From assembly GCF_026004115.1 (NCBI RefSeq), contig NZ_BPIM01000001.1, forward strand, positions 186,001 through 250,000: 64,000 bases of DNA, in the 5' to 3' direction. The position numbers were made by a program, and so were the translations under genes. The DNA comes from Meiothermus sp. GTDB lineage: Bacteria > Deinococcota > Deinococci > Deinococcales > Thermaceae. Shown piece after piece: positions 50,746-58,783 of the stretch. The notes below the pieces were generated by a model. The model was not told the origin of the DNA, made no database searches, and was given only the letters and a program-made list of their open reading frames with translations. The stretch's first letter is position 1. Each line of letters starts with the position of its first letter.

Positions 50746-50799
50746 AACTTCACCTCCGCAAGCAACAAACCCGGCTGAGTTTGGTTACCCACAGCCTCG

Positions 50800-50829
50800 A
50801 GTGTACACAATGAGCAGGCCAGGCGGCAA
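50800..50829 (-). promoter_or_regulatory. infC promoter
   Basis: On the minus strand TTGCCG (50824-50829) and TACACT (50800-50805) with an 18-bp spacer, giving a leader of roughly 50 nt. Confidence 0.6.
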
Positions 50830-50970
50830 CGTTGGATTACATACGGCACGAAAGGGACGCTACCACCCTTGTAGCAAGAAAAGGTGGCCGTAGTGGCATC
50901 TGAAAAAAATGGCCTGCTGGGGGTTTGCGCCATCTTTCCGTTCAGGCTGCCTTACGACTAGCATGGAGGT

Positions 50971-51738
50971 ATGACCGTTACCGCATCCGACCGCAATGGC
51001 ATCCGGCTGCTCACCCTGAACGACCCTGAAAGGCGCAACCCGCTCTCTCCCGGATTGGTGCAAGATTTACTGGAGCAGCTAAATGCCGCCGAACAAGACC
51101 CCAACACCAGGGCGGTGGTGCTGACCGGAGCCGGCCAGGCTTTTAGTGCCGGGGCCGACCTGGATTTTCTAAAAAGCGTTACCACCGCCGGCGCCGAGGC
51201 CAATTACGCCCACTCCCGCAGTCTGATGCGCCTTTTTCACCGGGTTTACACCTTCCCCAAACCCACCATTGCCGCCATCAATGGCCCGGCGGTAGCCGGT
51301 GGGGCCGGGCTGGCCATGGCCTGCGACCTGGCCCTGATGAGCGAGGCCGCCCAAATCGGCTACAGCGAGGTAAAGATTGGCTTCGTGGCCGCGCTGGTAG
51401 GGGTGATTCTAGTGCGCAACGTGGGGGAAAAGCACGCACGGGAGCTGCTCCTTACCGGCCGGCTGGTCTCGGCGTCGGAAGCCTACCGAATGGGGCTCGT
51501 GAACCGAATCATACCCCCAGAGCAATTGCTGGACGAGACCCTGGCCCTGGCCCAGGAGGTGAGCGCCAACGCCCCCACCTCGCTGGCACTAACCAAAGAG
51601 TTGCTGAATGCTCTGCCGGGAATGGGCCTCGAGGACGGCCTCCGGCTGGCGTCCATCGCCAATGCCTGGGTGCGCGAGACCGGCGACCTGGCCGAGGGTA
51701 TCGCGGCTTTTTTCGAGAAACGTCCGCCGCGTTTTTAG
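50971..51738 (+). CDS. Enoyl-CoA hydratase/isomerase family protein
   Basis: 255 aa crotonase fold. Oxyanion-hole region AFSAGADLDFLK and INGPAVAGGAGLAMACDLALMSEAAQIGYSEVKIGFV, with the catalytic glutamate position in SEVKIGF occupied by Glu. GGAGGT lies before the ATG. Likely acts in fatty-acid or aromatic degradation; the exact substrate cannot be told. Converges with the DUF2089 gene, 4-nt overlap. Confidence 0.9.
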   Translation: MTVTASDRNGIRLLTLNDPERRNPLSPGLVQDLLEQLNAAEQDPNTRAVVLTGAGQAFSAGADLDFLKSVTTAGAEANYAHSRSLMRLFHRVYTFPKPTIAAINGPAVAGGAGLAMACDLALMSEAAQIGYSEVKIGFVAALVGVILVRNVGEKHARELLLTGRLVSASEAYRMGLVNRIIPPEQLLDETLALAQEVSANAPTSLALTKELLNALPGMGLEDGLRLASIANAWVRETGDLAEGIAAFFEKRPPRF

Positions 51739-52130
51739 GGTTTTTTCAAGGCCCGCAGCCGTTCGGCAGCCTCAGCAGCGCTGATCTGGCCTTTTTCTAG
51801 GGCCGCCAAAATTGCTTCTTTTTCTTCTGGGTTGGGGCCTTCGGGCATCTCCTGGTACTCATACCCCAGCACCCGGAGCAACGCTTCGAAGCGGGCTCGG
51901 ATGGTAGGGTACGACAGGCCCAGAATCCGTTCGACTTCCTTCAGGTTGCCCCGCACCTTGACGTACAGGCGCAGAAACTCTAAGTGCTCTGGGGGCAGGA
52001 GGGCAAACTCGTTGGGCCGGAACTCACCTCGAATCTCGGTGCGGCAGTCCGGGCAGACCAGTTCAGTCACGTGCAGTCGCCTGTTGCAGCCCTCCACCGG
52101 GCATTGTGTGGGCATGGGGAACACTCGCAT
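51735..52130 (-). CDS. DUF2089-family zinc-ribbon/HTH regulator
   Basis: 131 aa from the ATG at 52130 (GGAGG four bases upstream; an ATG five codons later is also possible). The N-terminal zinc ribbon has CPVEGCNRRLHVTELVCPDCRTEI, then an HTH (VRGNLKEVERILGLSYPTIRARFEALLRVLGY) and a C-terminal helical SHOCT-like motif EKGQISAAEAAERLRAL. The same short C-terminal motif begins two other proteins of this operon, which links them. Confidence 0.85.
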   Translation of the reverse strand: MRVFPMPTQCPVEGCNRRLHVTELVCPDCRTEIRGEFRPNEFALLPPEHLEFLRLYVKVRGNLKEVERILGLSYPTIRARFEALLRVLGYEYQEMPEGPNPEEKEAILAALEKGQISAAEAAERLRALKKP

Positions 52131-52149
52131 ATAACCTCCGGGCGGGCCT

Positions 52150-52497
52150 TTACCAAAGCCCAATCTTGACATGTGCTTGCTTTGGGGGCCTTTCCCCGTT
52201 TTTGGGCCTGAACTCTATCTCTACCAGGGCAAAAGGCGGCATTTTGCGCAACGCCCAGGTCTGGCCGCGCAGCGCTTCTAGGGTGTGCAGGGCAAAAGCG
52301 GTCTGGGAGTCGTGGTTTTGCCGTAAAATCCAGAGCGCCATCCACAGGAAAAACTCCAGCGCTACTAAAGGCGCGAACAAGAATATGGGCACCGGGATTT
52401 CCTGCACCCGCACCCACAAATACACAAACCGAGGGCGCACCAGGTTCAGTTGGGTGAACCAGCCCGTTTTAGAGGTTGCTTTGGCCACTGCCACCAT
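52150..52497 (-). CDS. Small single-pass membrane protein in the DUF2089 operon
   Basis: 115 aa from the ATG at 52497 (GGAG upstream). One or two hydrophobic stretches at about residues 36-58 (VPIFLFAPLVALEFFLWMALWIL), then a soluble part. Not recognised. 20 bp before the DUF2089 gene. Confidence 0.6.
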   Translation of the reverse strand: MVAVAKATSKTGWFTQLNLVRPRFVYLWVRVQEIPVPIFLFAPLVALEFFLWMALWILRQNHDSQTAFALHTLEALRGQTWALRKMPPFALVEIEFRPKNGERPPKQAHVKIGLW

Positions 52498-52532
52498 CCT
52501 AATCTCCATCCAGGGCCAAGAAGCCAAAGCCC

Positions 52533-52973
52533 TCAGACCACTTCAATCAAGACCCGCATGGGGCCCGACATTTTGCTCTGGCCTTCGCTCACCTTGCCCA
52601 CGTCGCTGATCTCCACATCCACCAGGCGGCCCTCGGGCAACTCGCCTTTGAGCATGTCCAGAATGCTCGCCAGGTCAATGCCCTGGGCGCTCAACTGCTG
52701 TTTGGCCTCGGGGGGGATGAAGTTGGAGGCGAACTTGGCCAGGGCTGCGGGTACGTTGACCCTGACCTTGACTTCCTCACCATCCAGCACGATGCGAATC
52801 ATCTTGGCGATGCCTTTGGGCGGGGGTGGGGTGGTAGCCACTGCGTAGGCGTAACCTGCGCCGGGGGTCGCCGTCTGTCGCCTGGTGTCCATAGCTTCCA
52901 ATAAGCGAATGGCCTCCTCGGCGGTAATTTTGCCTTCCTTGACCATATCCATAATGCGCTTTTTGTCGTCCAT
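52533..52973 (-). CDS. SHOCT-like domain protein in the DUF2089 operon
   Basis: 146 aa. N-terminal KKRIMDMVKEGKITAEEAIRLLEAM is a SHOCT-like motif; the central part IRIVLDGEEVKVRVNVPAALAKFASNF resembles the YvlB/DUF4097-linked domain found with DUF2089 regulators. Role unknown, possibly membrane-stress signalling by analogy with yvl/lia operons. Confidence 0.75.
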   Translation of the reverse strand: MDDKKRIMDMVKEGKITAEEAIRLLEAMDTRRQTATPGAGYAYAVATTPPPPKGIAKMIRIVLDGEEVKVRVNVPAALAKFASNFIPPEAKQQLSAQGIDLASILDMLKGELPEGRLVDVEISDVGKVSEGQSKMSGPMRVLIEVV

Positions 52974-52984
52974 AAAGGGGCTCC

Positions 52985-53107
52985 TCAGAGAACCGCAAAG
53001 AAAAAAACCGTGGGCAGGGGGCCAGGCACAGACCCTTTCTTGGCTTTAGTTCGTTTTGTAGCGCGAGCGGAAGCGGGTTTTGTCGGGTTTTTACGTGATG
53101 GAGCCAT
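52985..53107 (-). CDS. Candidate 40-aa basic small protein
   Basis: Reads MAPSRKNPTKPASARATKRT, then KAKKG and a hydrophobic end (LPTVFFFAVL). It starts 3 nt after the stop of the upstream gene and ends just before the binding site of the next, so it fits the operon tightly. Lys/Arg-rich start and hydrophobic tail could be a tail-anchored or DNA-binding peptide. No homology judged. Confidence 0.4.
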   Translation of the reverse strand: MAPSRKNPTKPASARATKRTKAKKGSVPGPLPTVFFFAVL

Positions 53108-53110
53108 GGC

Positions 53111-53857
53111 CTACCTCGCCTTCACTTCCAGGTTGCCCATACGCACCGAGACCTCGAGGCTGGCCCTTCCCTCCCCTAGCTGCCTGGTGGCCCCGTTTGC
53201 GGTGCCGCTAAATCCCCTGATCTCCTGGTTGCCCAGGCTCACGCTGGGGCTCAGCCGCACGCTGCTTCCAGGTAACACATCCAGCTCGACATTGCCCATC
53301 GAGGCCCGCAGACGGTGCTGACCTTCCCGGAGCAAAAGGGAGCCTTCAATGTTGCCCGCCGTGACCTCGAGGTCGAGCCCCTCCACCGCCTTTAGCTCGA
53401 CATTGCCCGCCGCCACCCGGCCCTTCAGAAACGCAATGCCCTCGGTTTCTACCTGAGCGGCCTTGCTGTCTACCTCCAGGCCCCAGCCCGGCGGCAGGCG
53501 CAGTTTCAGCGAACCCATCCGTCCCAGCAAACCGCCTAAAAAGCTACCACCCGACATTTCAGGCAGTACTTCGAAGTCGGCCCCCACCGGGCGGACTTCC
53601 GCCGGGCCCTCGACCACAGGCATCTGGAGGCTCTTATCGAGCCGGGCCTCGAGGCTGCCTGCAATGAGCCTGACCCGCAGCCAGCGCAACCCCTCTGGCT
53701 GCCAGCCAGCAGATGGGGCGTACTGCTCGCCCAGGGTTGCCTGGGCCTGCTGGGACGCCGTGTAGCCCTCCTCGAGGGCCGAAAGCAGCAGGTCGGCTTC
53801 CTGCTGGGTGATCTTGCCTGCTTGAAGCAGGGCTTGGATGCGCTCTTGTTCGGTCAT
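53111..53857 (-). CDS. SHOCT-like plus DUF4097-type beta-helix protein
   Basis: 248 aa. N-terminal IQALLQAGKITQQEADLLLSALEEG is the SHOCT-like motif; the C-terminal half is a run of short beta repeats (AGNVELKAVEGLDLEVTAGNIEGSLLL, ASMGNVELDVLPG, SLGNQEIRG, RMGNLEVKAR) typical of DUF4097/adhesin-like putative beta-helices. No signal peptide. Part of the same operon. Confidence 0.8.
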   Translation of the reverse strand: MTEQERIQALLQAGKITQQEADLLLSALEEGYTASQQAQATLGEQYAPSAGWQPEGLRWLRVRLIAGSLEARLDKSLQMPVVEGPAEVRPVGADFEVLPEMSGGSFLGGLLGRMGSLKLRLPPGWGLEVDSKAAQVETEGIAFLKGRVAAGNVELKAVEGLDLEVTAGNIEGSLLLREGQHRLRASMGNVELDVLPGSSVRLSPSVSLGNQEIRGFSGTANGATRQLGEGRASLEVSVRMGNLEVKAR

Positions 53858-53919
53858 GGAAACCTCCAGGTCAAAAACGACTCTTTTTAGGGCATGGGTG
53901 GTCAGGGGGCTATTGCTCG

Positions 53920-54117
53920 TCAGGCGCCGCGCAACTGCCGGTTCTCAAGGTCTGGGGTAGCCTCTAAAGCCTCGGCCCAAGCCCTGAGCAGGTGAGCAAG
54001 GCGACGGCGGAGGGCCTGCCGGGGCAAGTGCCGCTCCAGTTCGGCCTCCGCTTGATAGGCGCTCACTTTATCGGCGATTACTACTTCGAGTTCTGCTGAA
54101 TTGAAGTTCCCGAACAT
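53920..54117 (-). CDS. Small helical protein, first gene of the DUF2089 operon
   Basis: 65 aa: MFGNFNSAELEVVIADKVSAY then a charged helix AELERHLPRQALRRRLAHLLRAWAEAL. AGGAGG lies 6 nt before the ATG, partly inside the operator palindrome. Not recognised. Confidence 0.65.
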   Translation of the reverse strand: MFGNFNSAELEVVIADKVSAYQAEAELERHLPRQALRRRLAHLLRAWAEALEATPDLENRQLRGA

Positions 54118-54126
54118 ACCTGGCCT

Positions 54127-54190
54127 CCTTGGTTATCAATATAAACCAAGGTTTTATATTTTGTCAATATTACTTTTATATTTTGTTAAC
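54127..54190 (-). promoter_or_regulatory. AT-rich promoter with palindrome and direct repeats
   Basis: On the minus strand TTGACA (54162-54167) and TATATT (54138-54143), 18-bp spacer. CCTTGGTT (54127-54134) / AACCAAGG (54144-54151) form a perfect inverted repeat around the -10 box, and AAAATATAAAA occurs twice (about 54152-54161 and 54172-54184), flanking the -35. The block is far more AT-rich than anything near it. Strong candidate operator of the DUF2089 system. Confidence 0.7.
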
Positions 54191-54199
54191 TTCGTTTTT

Positions 54200-55966
54200 C
54201 TATGTATGCACCAGCAGCCCCTCGAAGTATGCGATTCGCTCCTTCAGCACCTCCATGCCCCCCTGCCAAAAGTCCACCGACTCAAGGTCGAAGCCAAAAC
54301 GGGCTGCCAGTTGTTCGGCGGGGTACTTGCCCACCGAGGCCAGCAGTTCGTCGTAGCGCGCCACAAAGCCGGGGCCCTCCAGTTGGTACTGCCGGTAGAG
54401 CGACAGACCAAACAAAAGCCCAAAGGCGTAGGGGAAGTTGTAAAAGTTGGAGCCGTAGTAGTGGCCTTTGACGGCCCACATGTAGGGGTGATAGGTGGCC
54501 AGGGCCTCGCCGTAGGTCGCCTCCTGGGCCTCCTGCATAAGCCGGCAGAGTTCAACCGGCAGAAGCTCCCGCTCCCGCCTCTGGGCAAACACCGCCTGCT
54601 CGAACAAAAAGCGCGAGTGGATGTCCACAATCACCTGGGCCGCACTTTGCAGGCTGCCCTCGAGCACCCCGAGTTGCTCGGCAGGGGGCAGCACCCGCAG
54701 GGCCGCCTCCCCTACTACCGTTTCGTTCATGATGGAAGCCGTCTCGGCCAGGGTCATGGGCTCCTGGCGCAGCAGGTAGGGCACCTCCCGCAAGCAGTGG
54801 TTGTGGTAGGCGTGGCCCAGTTCGTGGGCCAGGGTCGAGATGGACTCAAAGCTGTCCTCGTGGTTGAGCAGAATGCGCGAGCGCCCCTGTCCCACCGGGG
54901 TGCAGTAGGCCCCGCCCACCTTGCCCTTGCGGGGCGGCGCATCCAGCCAGCGCTCGGCATAGGCCCGCTGGGCCAGCTCGGCAGCGGCCTGCGAGAAACC
55001 CAACAGGTGTTCCACAATAAAGCGCTGCCCTTCCTCCCAGCTCCATTTTTTGGGCCTTTGCCCGGGCCGCCCCACCGGCGCAAACAGATCCCACCAGTCC
55101 AGTCTATCCTTGCCCAAAGCCCGGGCCTTGGCGACAAAGTATCGCCGCCAGTGAGGAAAACTATCCACCATTACCTGCTGCATGGCCCGGAGGGTTTTGC
55201 GGCTGATGCGGTTCTCGAACAGGGCCGGGGCCAGGTCGTCTTCCCAGCCGCGCTTGCGGTTCAGGGTCGAGACCTCGCCTTTGTAGCCGTTGAGGGCCGC
55301 CGAAAGGGCAGTTTCATGGGCTCTCCAGGCTTTGAGTTCGGCTTCATAGGCCGCTTTACGCACCCTTTCGTCGGGGTGCATGGCCAGGTTGCGCACGGCG
55401 GTCATGGGCAGTTCTTCCCCCTGCACCACCGCCGTAATCTGGCTGGTCAGGTTGCTGTGCAGCTTGACCCAAGCCCGCCCGCCCGAAAGGGAGAGTTCGG
55501 CAGCCAGCACCTCTTCGGGCTCGGACATCAGGTGCTGGGCCTGGACTCTGGCCTCCTCGAGCAAAATCCGGTAGTCGCCCGCCTGGACCGCCTCAGCGTC
55601 CAGCAGGGCCAGCCAGCGCTGAAGGCGGGGGCGCAGCTTTTGGTACTGAAGGAGCAAAAGCTCGAGTTCCGATAGCCTGACCTGGGCCTCGGCATCGGCG
55701 CTATCGGCATCTACCCGCATCAACACGTAGGCGTAAAGCGGCCCCAGGGTGTCGCCAAAGGTGTTGAGCTTCTCCACCAGGGCCTCGAAGGTATATTTAC
55801 CGGTTGAGGCCCCCTCCTGACCAATGCGGTGGGCCTGCATGAAGTCTTGCAAATCCCGCAGTTGACCCTCCACCTGGCCCCAAGTAGCCTTGAACTTCTG
55901 CGATTCAAAACCCGGAAACAGGCTATCTAAATCCCAGGTTGGAAGCTCGGCAGTGAACTGGCTCAT
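54200..55966 (-). CDS. pepF: Oligoendopeptidase F (M3 family)
   Basis: 588 aa. The zinc motif HELGHAYHN lies near residue 394 (TLAHELGHAYHNH), with the downstream glutamate in SIMNETVVGEAAL. N-terminal helices LPTWDLDSLFPGF and the GSNFYNFPYAFGLLFGLSLY C-terminal segment are typical. Cytoplasmic peptidase cutting short oligopeptides. TATACT ends 7 nt before the ATG. Confidence 0.95.
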   Translation of the reverse strand: MSQFTAELPTWDLDSLFPGFESQKFKATWGQVEGQLRDLQDFMQAHRIGQEGASTGKYTFEALVEKLNTFGDTLGPLYAYVLMRVDADSADAEAQVRLSELELLLLQYQKLRPRLQRWLALLDAEAVQAGDYRILLEEARVQAQHLMSEPEEVLAAELSLSGGRAWVKLHSNLTSQITAVVQGEELPMTAVRNLAMHPDERVRKAAYEAELKAWRAHETALSAALNGYKGEVSTLNRKRGWEDDLAPALFENRISRKTLRAMQQVMVDSFPHWRRYFVAKARALGKDRLDWWDLFAPVGRPGQRPKKWSWEEGQRFIVEHLLGFSQAAAELAQRAYAERWLDAPPRKGKVGGAYCTPVGQGRSRILLNHEDSFESISTLAHELGHAYHNHCLREVPYLLRQEPMTLAETASIMNETVVGEAALRVLPPAEQLGVLEGSLQSAAQVIVDIHSRFLFEQAVFAQRRERELLPVELCRLMQEAQEATYGEALATYHPYMWAVKGHYYGSNFYNFPYAFGLLFGLSLYRQYQLEGPGFVARYDELLASVGKYPAEQLAARFGFDLESVDFWQGGMEVLKERIAYFEGLLVHT

Positions 55967-56000
55967 AGGCCCAAGTATAGAGACTGGTCTTTGTTCAAGA

Positions 56001-56006
56001 TAGAAT
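56001..56006 (+). promoter_or_regulatory. -10 box of the thioesterase gene
   Basis: TAGAAT ends 7 nt before the ATG at 56014; the spacer CCAGGGG could also serve weakly as a ribosome binding site. Confidence 0.4.
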
Positions 56007-56013
56007 CCAGGGG

Positions 56014-56418
56014 ATGAAGTTTCCGGTGCGCGTTCCTATCGAAGTGCGTTTTAGTGACCTGGACACCCTCAAACACGTCAACAATGCGGTTTATCTGACC
56101 TACGACGAGGTGGCGCGGGGCCACTATCTGCGCCGGGCGGGGGCTGCCATCGATGGCGGCAACTTTGTTATGGCCCGGGCCGAGGTGGATTACATCCGGC
56201 CCATCCTGTTTGCCGAGCCGGTGGAAATTGCCATCCGGGTCGAGAAGGTGGGCAACTCGAGCTTCCGTACCCTAAGCGAGACCTGGGCCAGCGGGGAGCT
56301 GGCCGCCCGCATCAAGGTGGTGGTGGTCTGGCTGGAAGACGGCAAACCCGCCCGCATCCCCGACTGGCTGCGCGAGGCCATCCGGGCTTTGGAAACCGAG
56401 CCGGTGGAGGGCTTGTAA
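56014..56418 (+). CDS. Acyl-CoA thioesterase (4HBT hotdog fold)
   Basis: 134 aa. VRFSDLDTLKHVNNAVYLTYDEVARGHYLR carries the catalytic aspartate and the HVNN motif of the 4-hydroxybenzoyl-CoA thioesterase family. Hydrolyses an acyl-CoA; which one is not clear. Confidence 0.9.
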   Translation: MKFPVRVPIEVRFSDLDTLKHVNNAVYLTYDEVARGHYLRRAGAAIDGGNFVMARAEVDYIRPILFAEPVEIAIRVEKVGNSSFRTLSETWASGELAARIKVVVVWLEDGKPARIPDWLREAIRALETEPVEGL

Positions 56419-56538
56419 TCACAGCTGCCTCAAAACCCACCCGCTGCGCCCCCAGACGCAAGCAGCCAACCCGGGCGTCTGGTGTTGCACCTCTCTGCCC
56501 CCAACAGGGCACAGCCCTTTCAGCAATGCCATGGGAGA

Positions 56539-57807
56539 TTACTCTTGCTCTATTCCTGTATTGACCTCCATCAGGAGCTCAACGGCTTTTTCCAGCATCA
56601 GGTCGCGGCCTTCGGCCAGGGCCTGAAAGTCGTCGGAAAAGCTCACGCTGGGGGTTACGCGGTCGGGGTAAAAGCTGCCGTCCTTGCGCTGGGCCCTCGA
56701 GGTGGTCACCTGCAGACCCGAGCCATCGCTCAGACGCAGGAAGATGGTGGCGGTGTTGCCCACCCCCGCGGTAGGCTGGCCAATTACCGGCGCCTGGCGG
56801 CCCTCCTGTAAGTCGAAGGTGAAGTATTCGGCGCACGAGGCGGTACGCTCGTTCACCAGCACCACCACCGGAGCTGTCCAGCGAACGGCCTGCACCTCGT
56901 ACTGCGGGCGGTCGCGGCCTCCCGAGCGGAAGTAATAGTAGCCATCCTTGTAACCCTGCTCGCTGGCGCGCAGGTTATCCTGTAGACGCCGGTAGGTTTC
57001 CTCGACAAAAGCCCCCGCCCCCACCAGGCATTCGCTCAGCACACCGCCGCCGTTGTTGCGCAGGTCAATAACCATGCCTCTGGCCCCAGCCGCCTGGGCC
57101 TGGCGCACGAGTTCGTGAATGCGCGGCCCTACCTGCTGGTAACCGCTAAACGAGGGGATACGTAAAACCGCCACCCCGTCCGAACGCAGGCTGAGCGAGG
57201 GGAGTTGACGCAGGGAGATAATACGGGGTTGCACCTCCACCTCAAAGCGCTGCTGGGCCCTTTGGATGGTCAGGCGAATCGGCCCTCCTGTGCTCAGGCG
57301 CTCGCGCAGGAAGTTGTTGCGCTCCGCTTCGGCCTGGGGCAAAGCCTCGCCATTCACCGCCAGGATGCGATCCCCCCGGCGCAGCCCGGCTTCCTCGGCG
57401 GGGGTTCCAGTCATCACCTCCACCACCAGTAAGCCTTCCAGCCCCGGCACCACCTGAAGCTGCACCCCCAGTTGGGGGCGATTGCTGCTGCTTCCGGCCA
57501 GGCGCCGCTGGATTTCGGCGTAATCTTCGGGGGTGAAGTAGCGGGTGTGACGATCCCCAATTTCGGCTACCAGCGACCCGATCACCGTATAGGCTTTGTT
57601 GACCGGGCAGGCCACCTCCTGGGCACAGATTTTCTCGAGTTCTCCCTGGTATTTCTGCCGCAGTTCCTGCAACCTGACCTGAGAGAAGCCGCCGTAGTAG
57701 TCCGCCAGCAACCGGCTTACTTCGCCCAGCAAGTCCTGGGCAGGGCTGGCCAGCCCAAGCCCAGCCCATATAACCAACACGACCCCCCAAAGCCGCCTGT
57801 TTGCCAC
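56539..57807 (-). CDS. S41-family C-terminal processing peptidase, general-base lysine absent
   Basis: 422 aa. Signal peptide at about residues 1-22, a PDZ domain (GLEGLLVVEVMTGTPAEEAGLRRGDRILAVNG, split over residues 108-140) and an S41 domain. The nucleophile serine is in NERTASCAEYF, but the place of the usual GKG lysine reads GQPTAGVGNTA, so the Ser-Lys dyad of CtpA is not present. It may use another base as tricorn-type S41 enzymes do, or be inactive. Secreted or periplasmic. GTG start at 57807. Confidence 0.82.
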   Translation of the reverse strand: MANRRLWGVVLVIWAGLGLASPAQDLLGEVSRLLADYYGGFSQVRLQELRQKYQGELEKICAQEVACPVNKAYTVIGSLVAEIGDRHTRYFTPEDYAEIQRRLAGSSSNRPQLGVQLQVVPGLEGLLVVEVMTGTPAEEAGLRRGDRILAVNGEALPQAEAERNNFLRERLSTGGPIRLTIQRAQQRFEVEVQPRIISLRQLPSLSLRSDGVAVLRIPSFSGYQQVGPRIHELVRQAQAAGARGMVIDLRNNGGGVLSECLVGAGAFVEETYRRLQDNLRASEQGYKDGYYYFRSGGRDRPQYEVQAVRWTAPVVVLVNERTASCAEYFTFDLQEGRQAPVIGQPTAGVGNTATIFLRLSDGSGLQVTTSRAQRKDGSFYPDRVTPSVSFSDDFQALAEGRDLMLEKAVELLMEVNTGIEQE

Positions 57808-57961
57808 ACATCATTATTGAGCGCCTAAAGATGAAATGTGGGTTATCTATATCACAACTTGCGCAGGCAATATGGGTTCGCTAAGTGCGTGTATTGAAGC
57901 CCGCTCCGCCCGAAAAGGGTCACAGGTCTCATGTCGCAGGTCACTTTAAGCTTTCGGCCCA

Positions 57962-58681
57962 CTACGGCATCCGGAAGGTCTCGGGCCCAAACACCGGGTT
58001 GACCCGGGCTTCTTGCACCTTGACCTCGGCAAACAGGGTGCTATCGGCGTACAGGCGGGCCTGGAAAGGAATCTGGATGCCCGAGACCCGCCGCAGGTCG
58101 GCGTAGAGCACCGTCATTTGTCCCTGGCTGTTCTGGTAGCGCTCGGCGATAAGCTGGTGCTGGGCACTCACCAGATAGGTGGTCTTGCTGCCCTGGGTGC
58201 TGACCTCTATGGCGGTTCCTGTCCGGTCGCCAAAGGTGCGGCGCCCCAAGAGCCGGGCCTGCTCCCTTCCGCTGCCCCCCAGGCGCAGGCCGTACCAGGT
58301 CTGGAACAGTCCGCCACGTAGCTCCTGGGCCAGCTCGGGCTCGAGAGCCTTGCTCCCCGAGACCAGACTCCAGCTCTGTCCGCCAGCGGGGGTCACCTGG
58401 AGCACCTGAATGAGCCTGGAGCCGTCGCGGTACTCCACCCTGAGCCGCCTGGAAGGAAAATCTGCATACGAGACCACCGATAGCTGGTTTTCCGGTTGTG
58501 GCCCGGAAAAGGTGGTCAGGGTTGCGGTTTCCTGGTAGGTGCGTAGATTGGCCAGGGCCGGCCCGCCGTGGGCCAGGCGCATTTTTTCCAGCAACTGGGT
58601 GGCCTCCGGAGTCACCTGGGCCAGTCCCAGGGCGCATAGCGCCACTGCAAGCCCCAGCATGTACTTCCATCTCGGTATCAT
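57962..58681 (-). CDS. Secreted LolA/LppX-like protein
   Basis: 239 aa with a signal peptide (about residues 1-21, ALCALGLAQ). The body EATQLLEKMRLAHGGPALANLRTYQETATLT and the repeating beta pattern (SRRLRVEYRDGSRLIQVLQV, TYLVSAQHQLIAERYQN) resemble outer-membrane lipoprotein-sorting and related lipid carriers. TACCCT ends 7 nt before the ATG. Exact role unknown. Confidence 0.7.
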   Translation of the reverse strand: MIPRWKYMLGLAVALCALGLAQVTPEATQLLEKMRLAHGGPALANLRTYQETATLTTFSGPQPENQLSVVSYADFPSRRLRVEYRDGSRLIQVLQVTPAGGQSWSLVSGSKALEPELAQELRGGLFQTWYGLRLGGSGREQARLLGRRTFGDRTGTAIEVSTQGSKTTYLVSAQHQLIAERYQNSQGQMTVLYADLRRVSGIQIPFQARLYADSTLFAEVKVQEARVNPVFGPETFRMP

Positions 58682-58748
58682 CCTGCCCAGGGTATCGCAG
58701 AATTCTGTATGCCAGATAAGGTCTGTCTGAGCGGTGCTGGCCTGGGCT

Positions 58749-58777
58749 TTGAGTTACCCTGCATGGGCATATAGTAT
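58749..58777 (+). promoter_or_regulatory. Leaderless promoter of the S10 peptidase gene
   Basis: TTGAGT (58749-58754) and TAGTAT (58772-58777) with a 17-bp spacer; the -10 box ends 6 nt before the ATG at 58784. Confidence 0.65.
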
Positions 58778-58783
58778 GGCCCC

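Noticed and set aside
54101-55675. Long plus-strand frame of 524 codons
   Set aside because: Antisense shadow of pepF; the pepF frame has HELGH and full family sequence.
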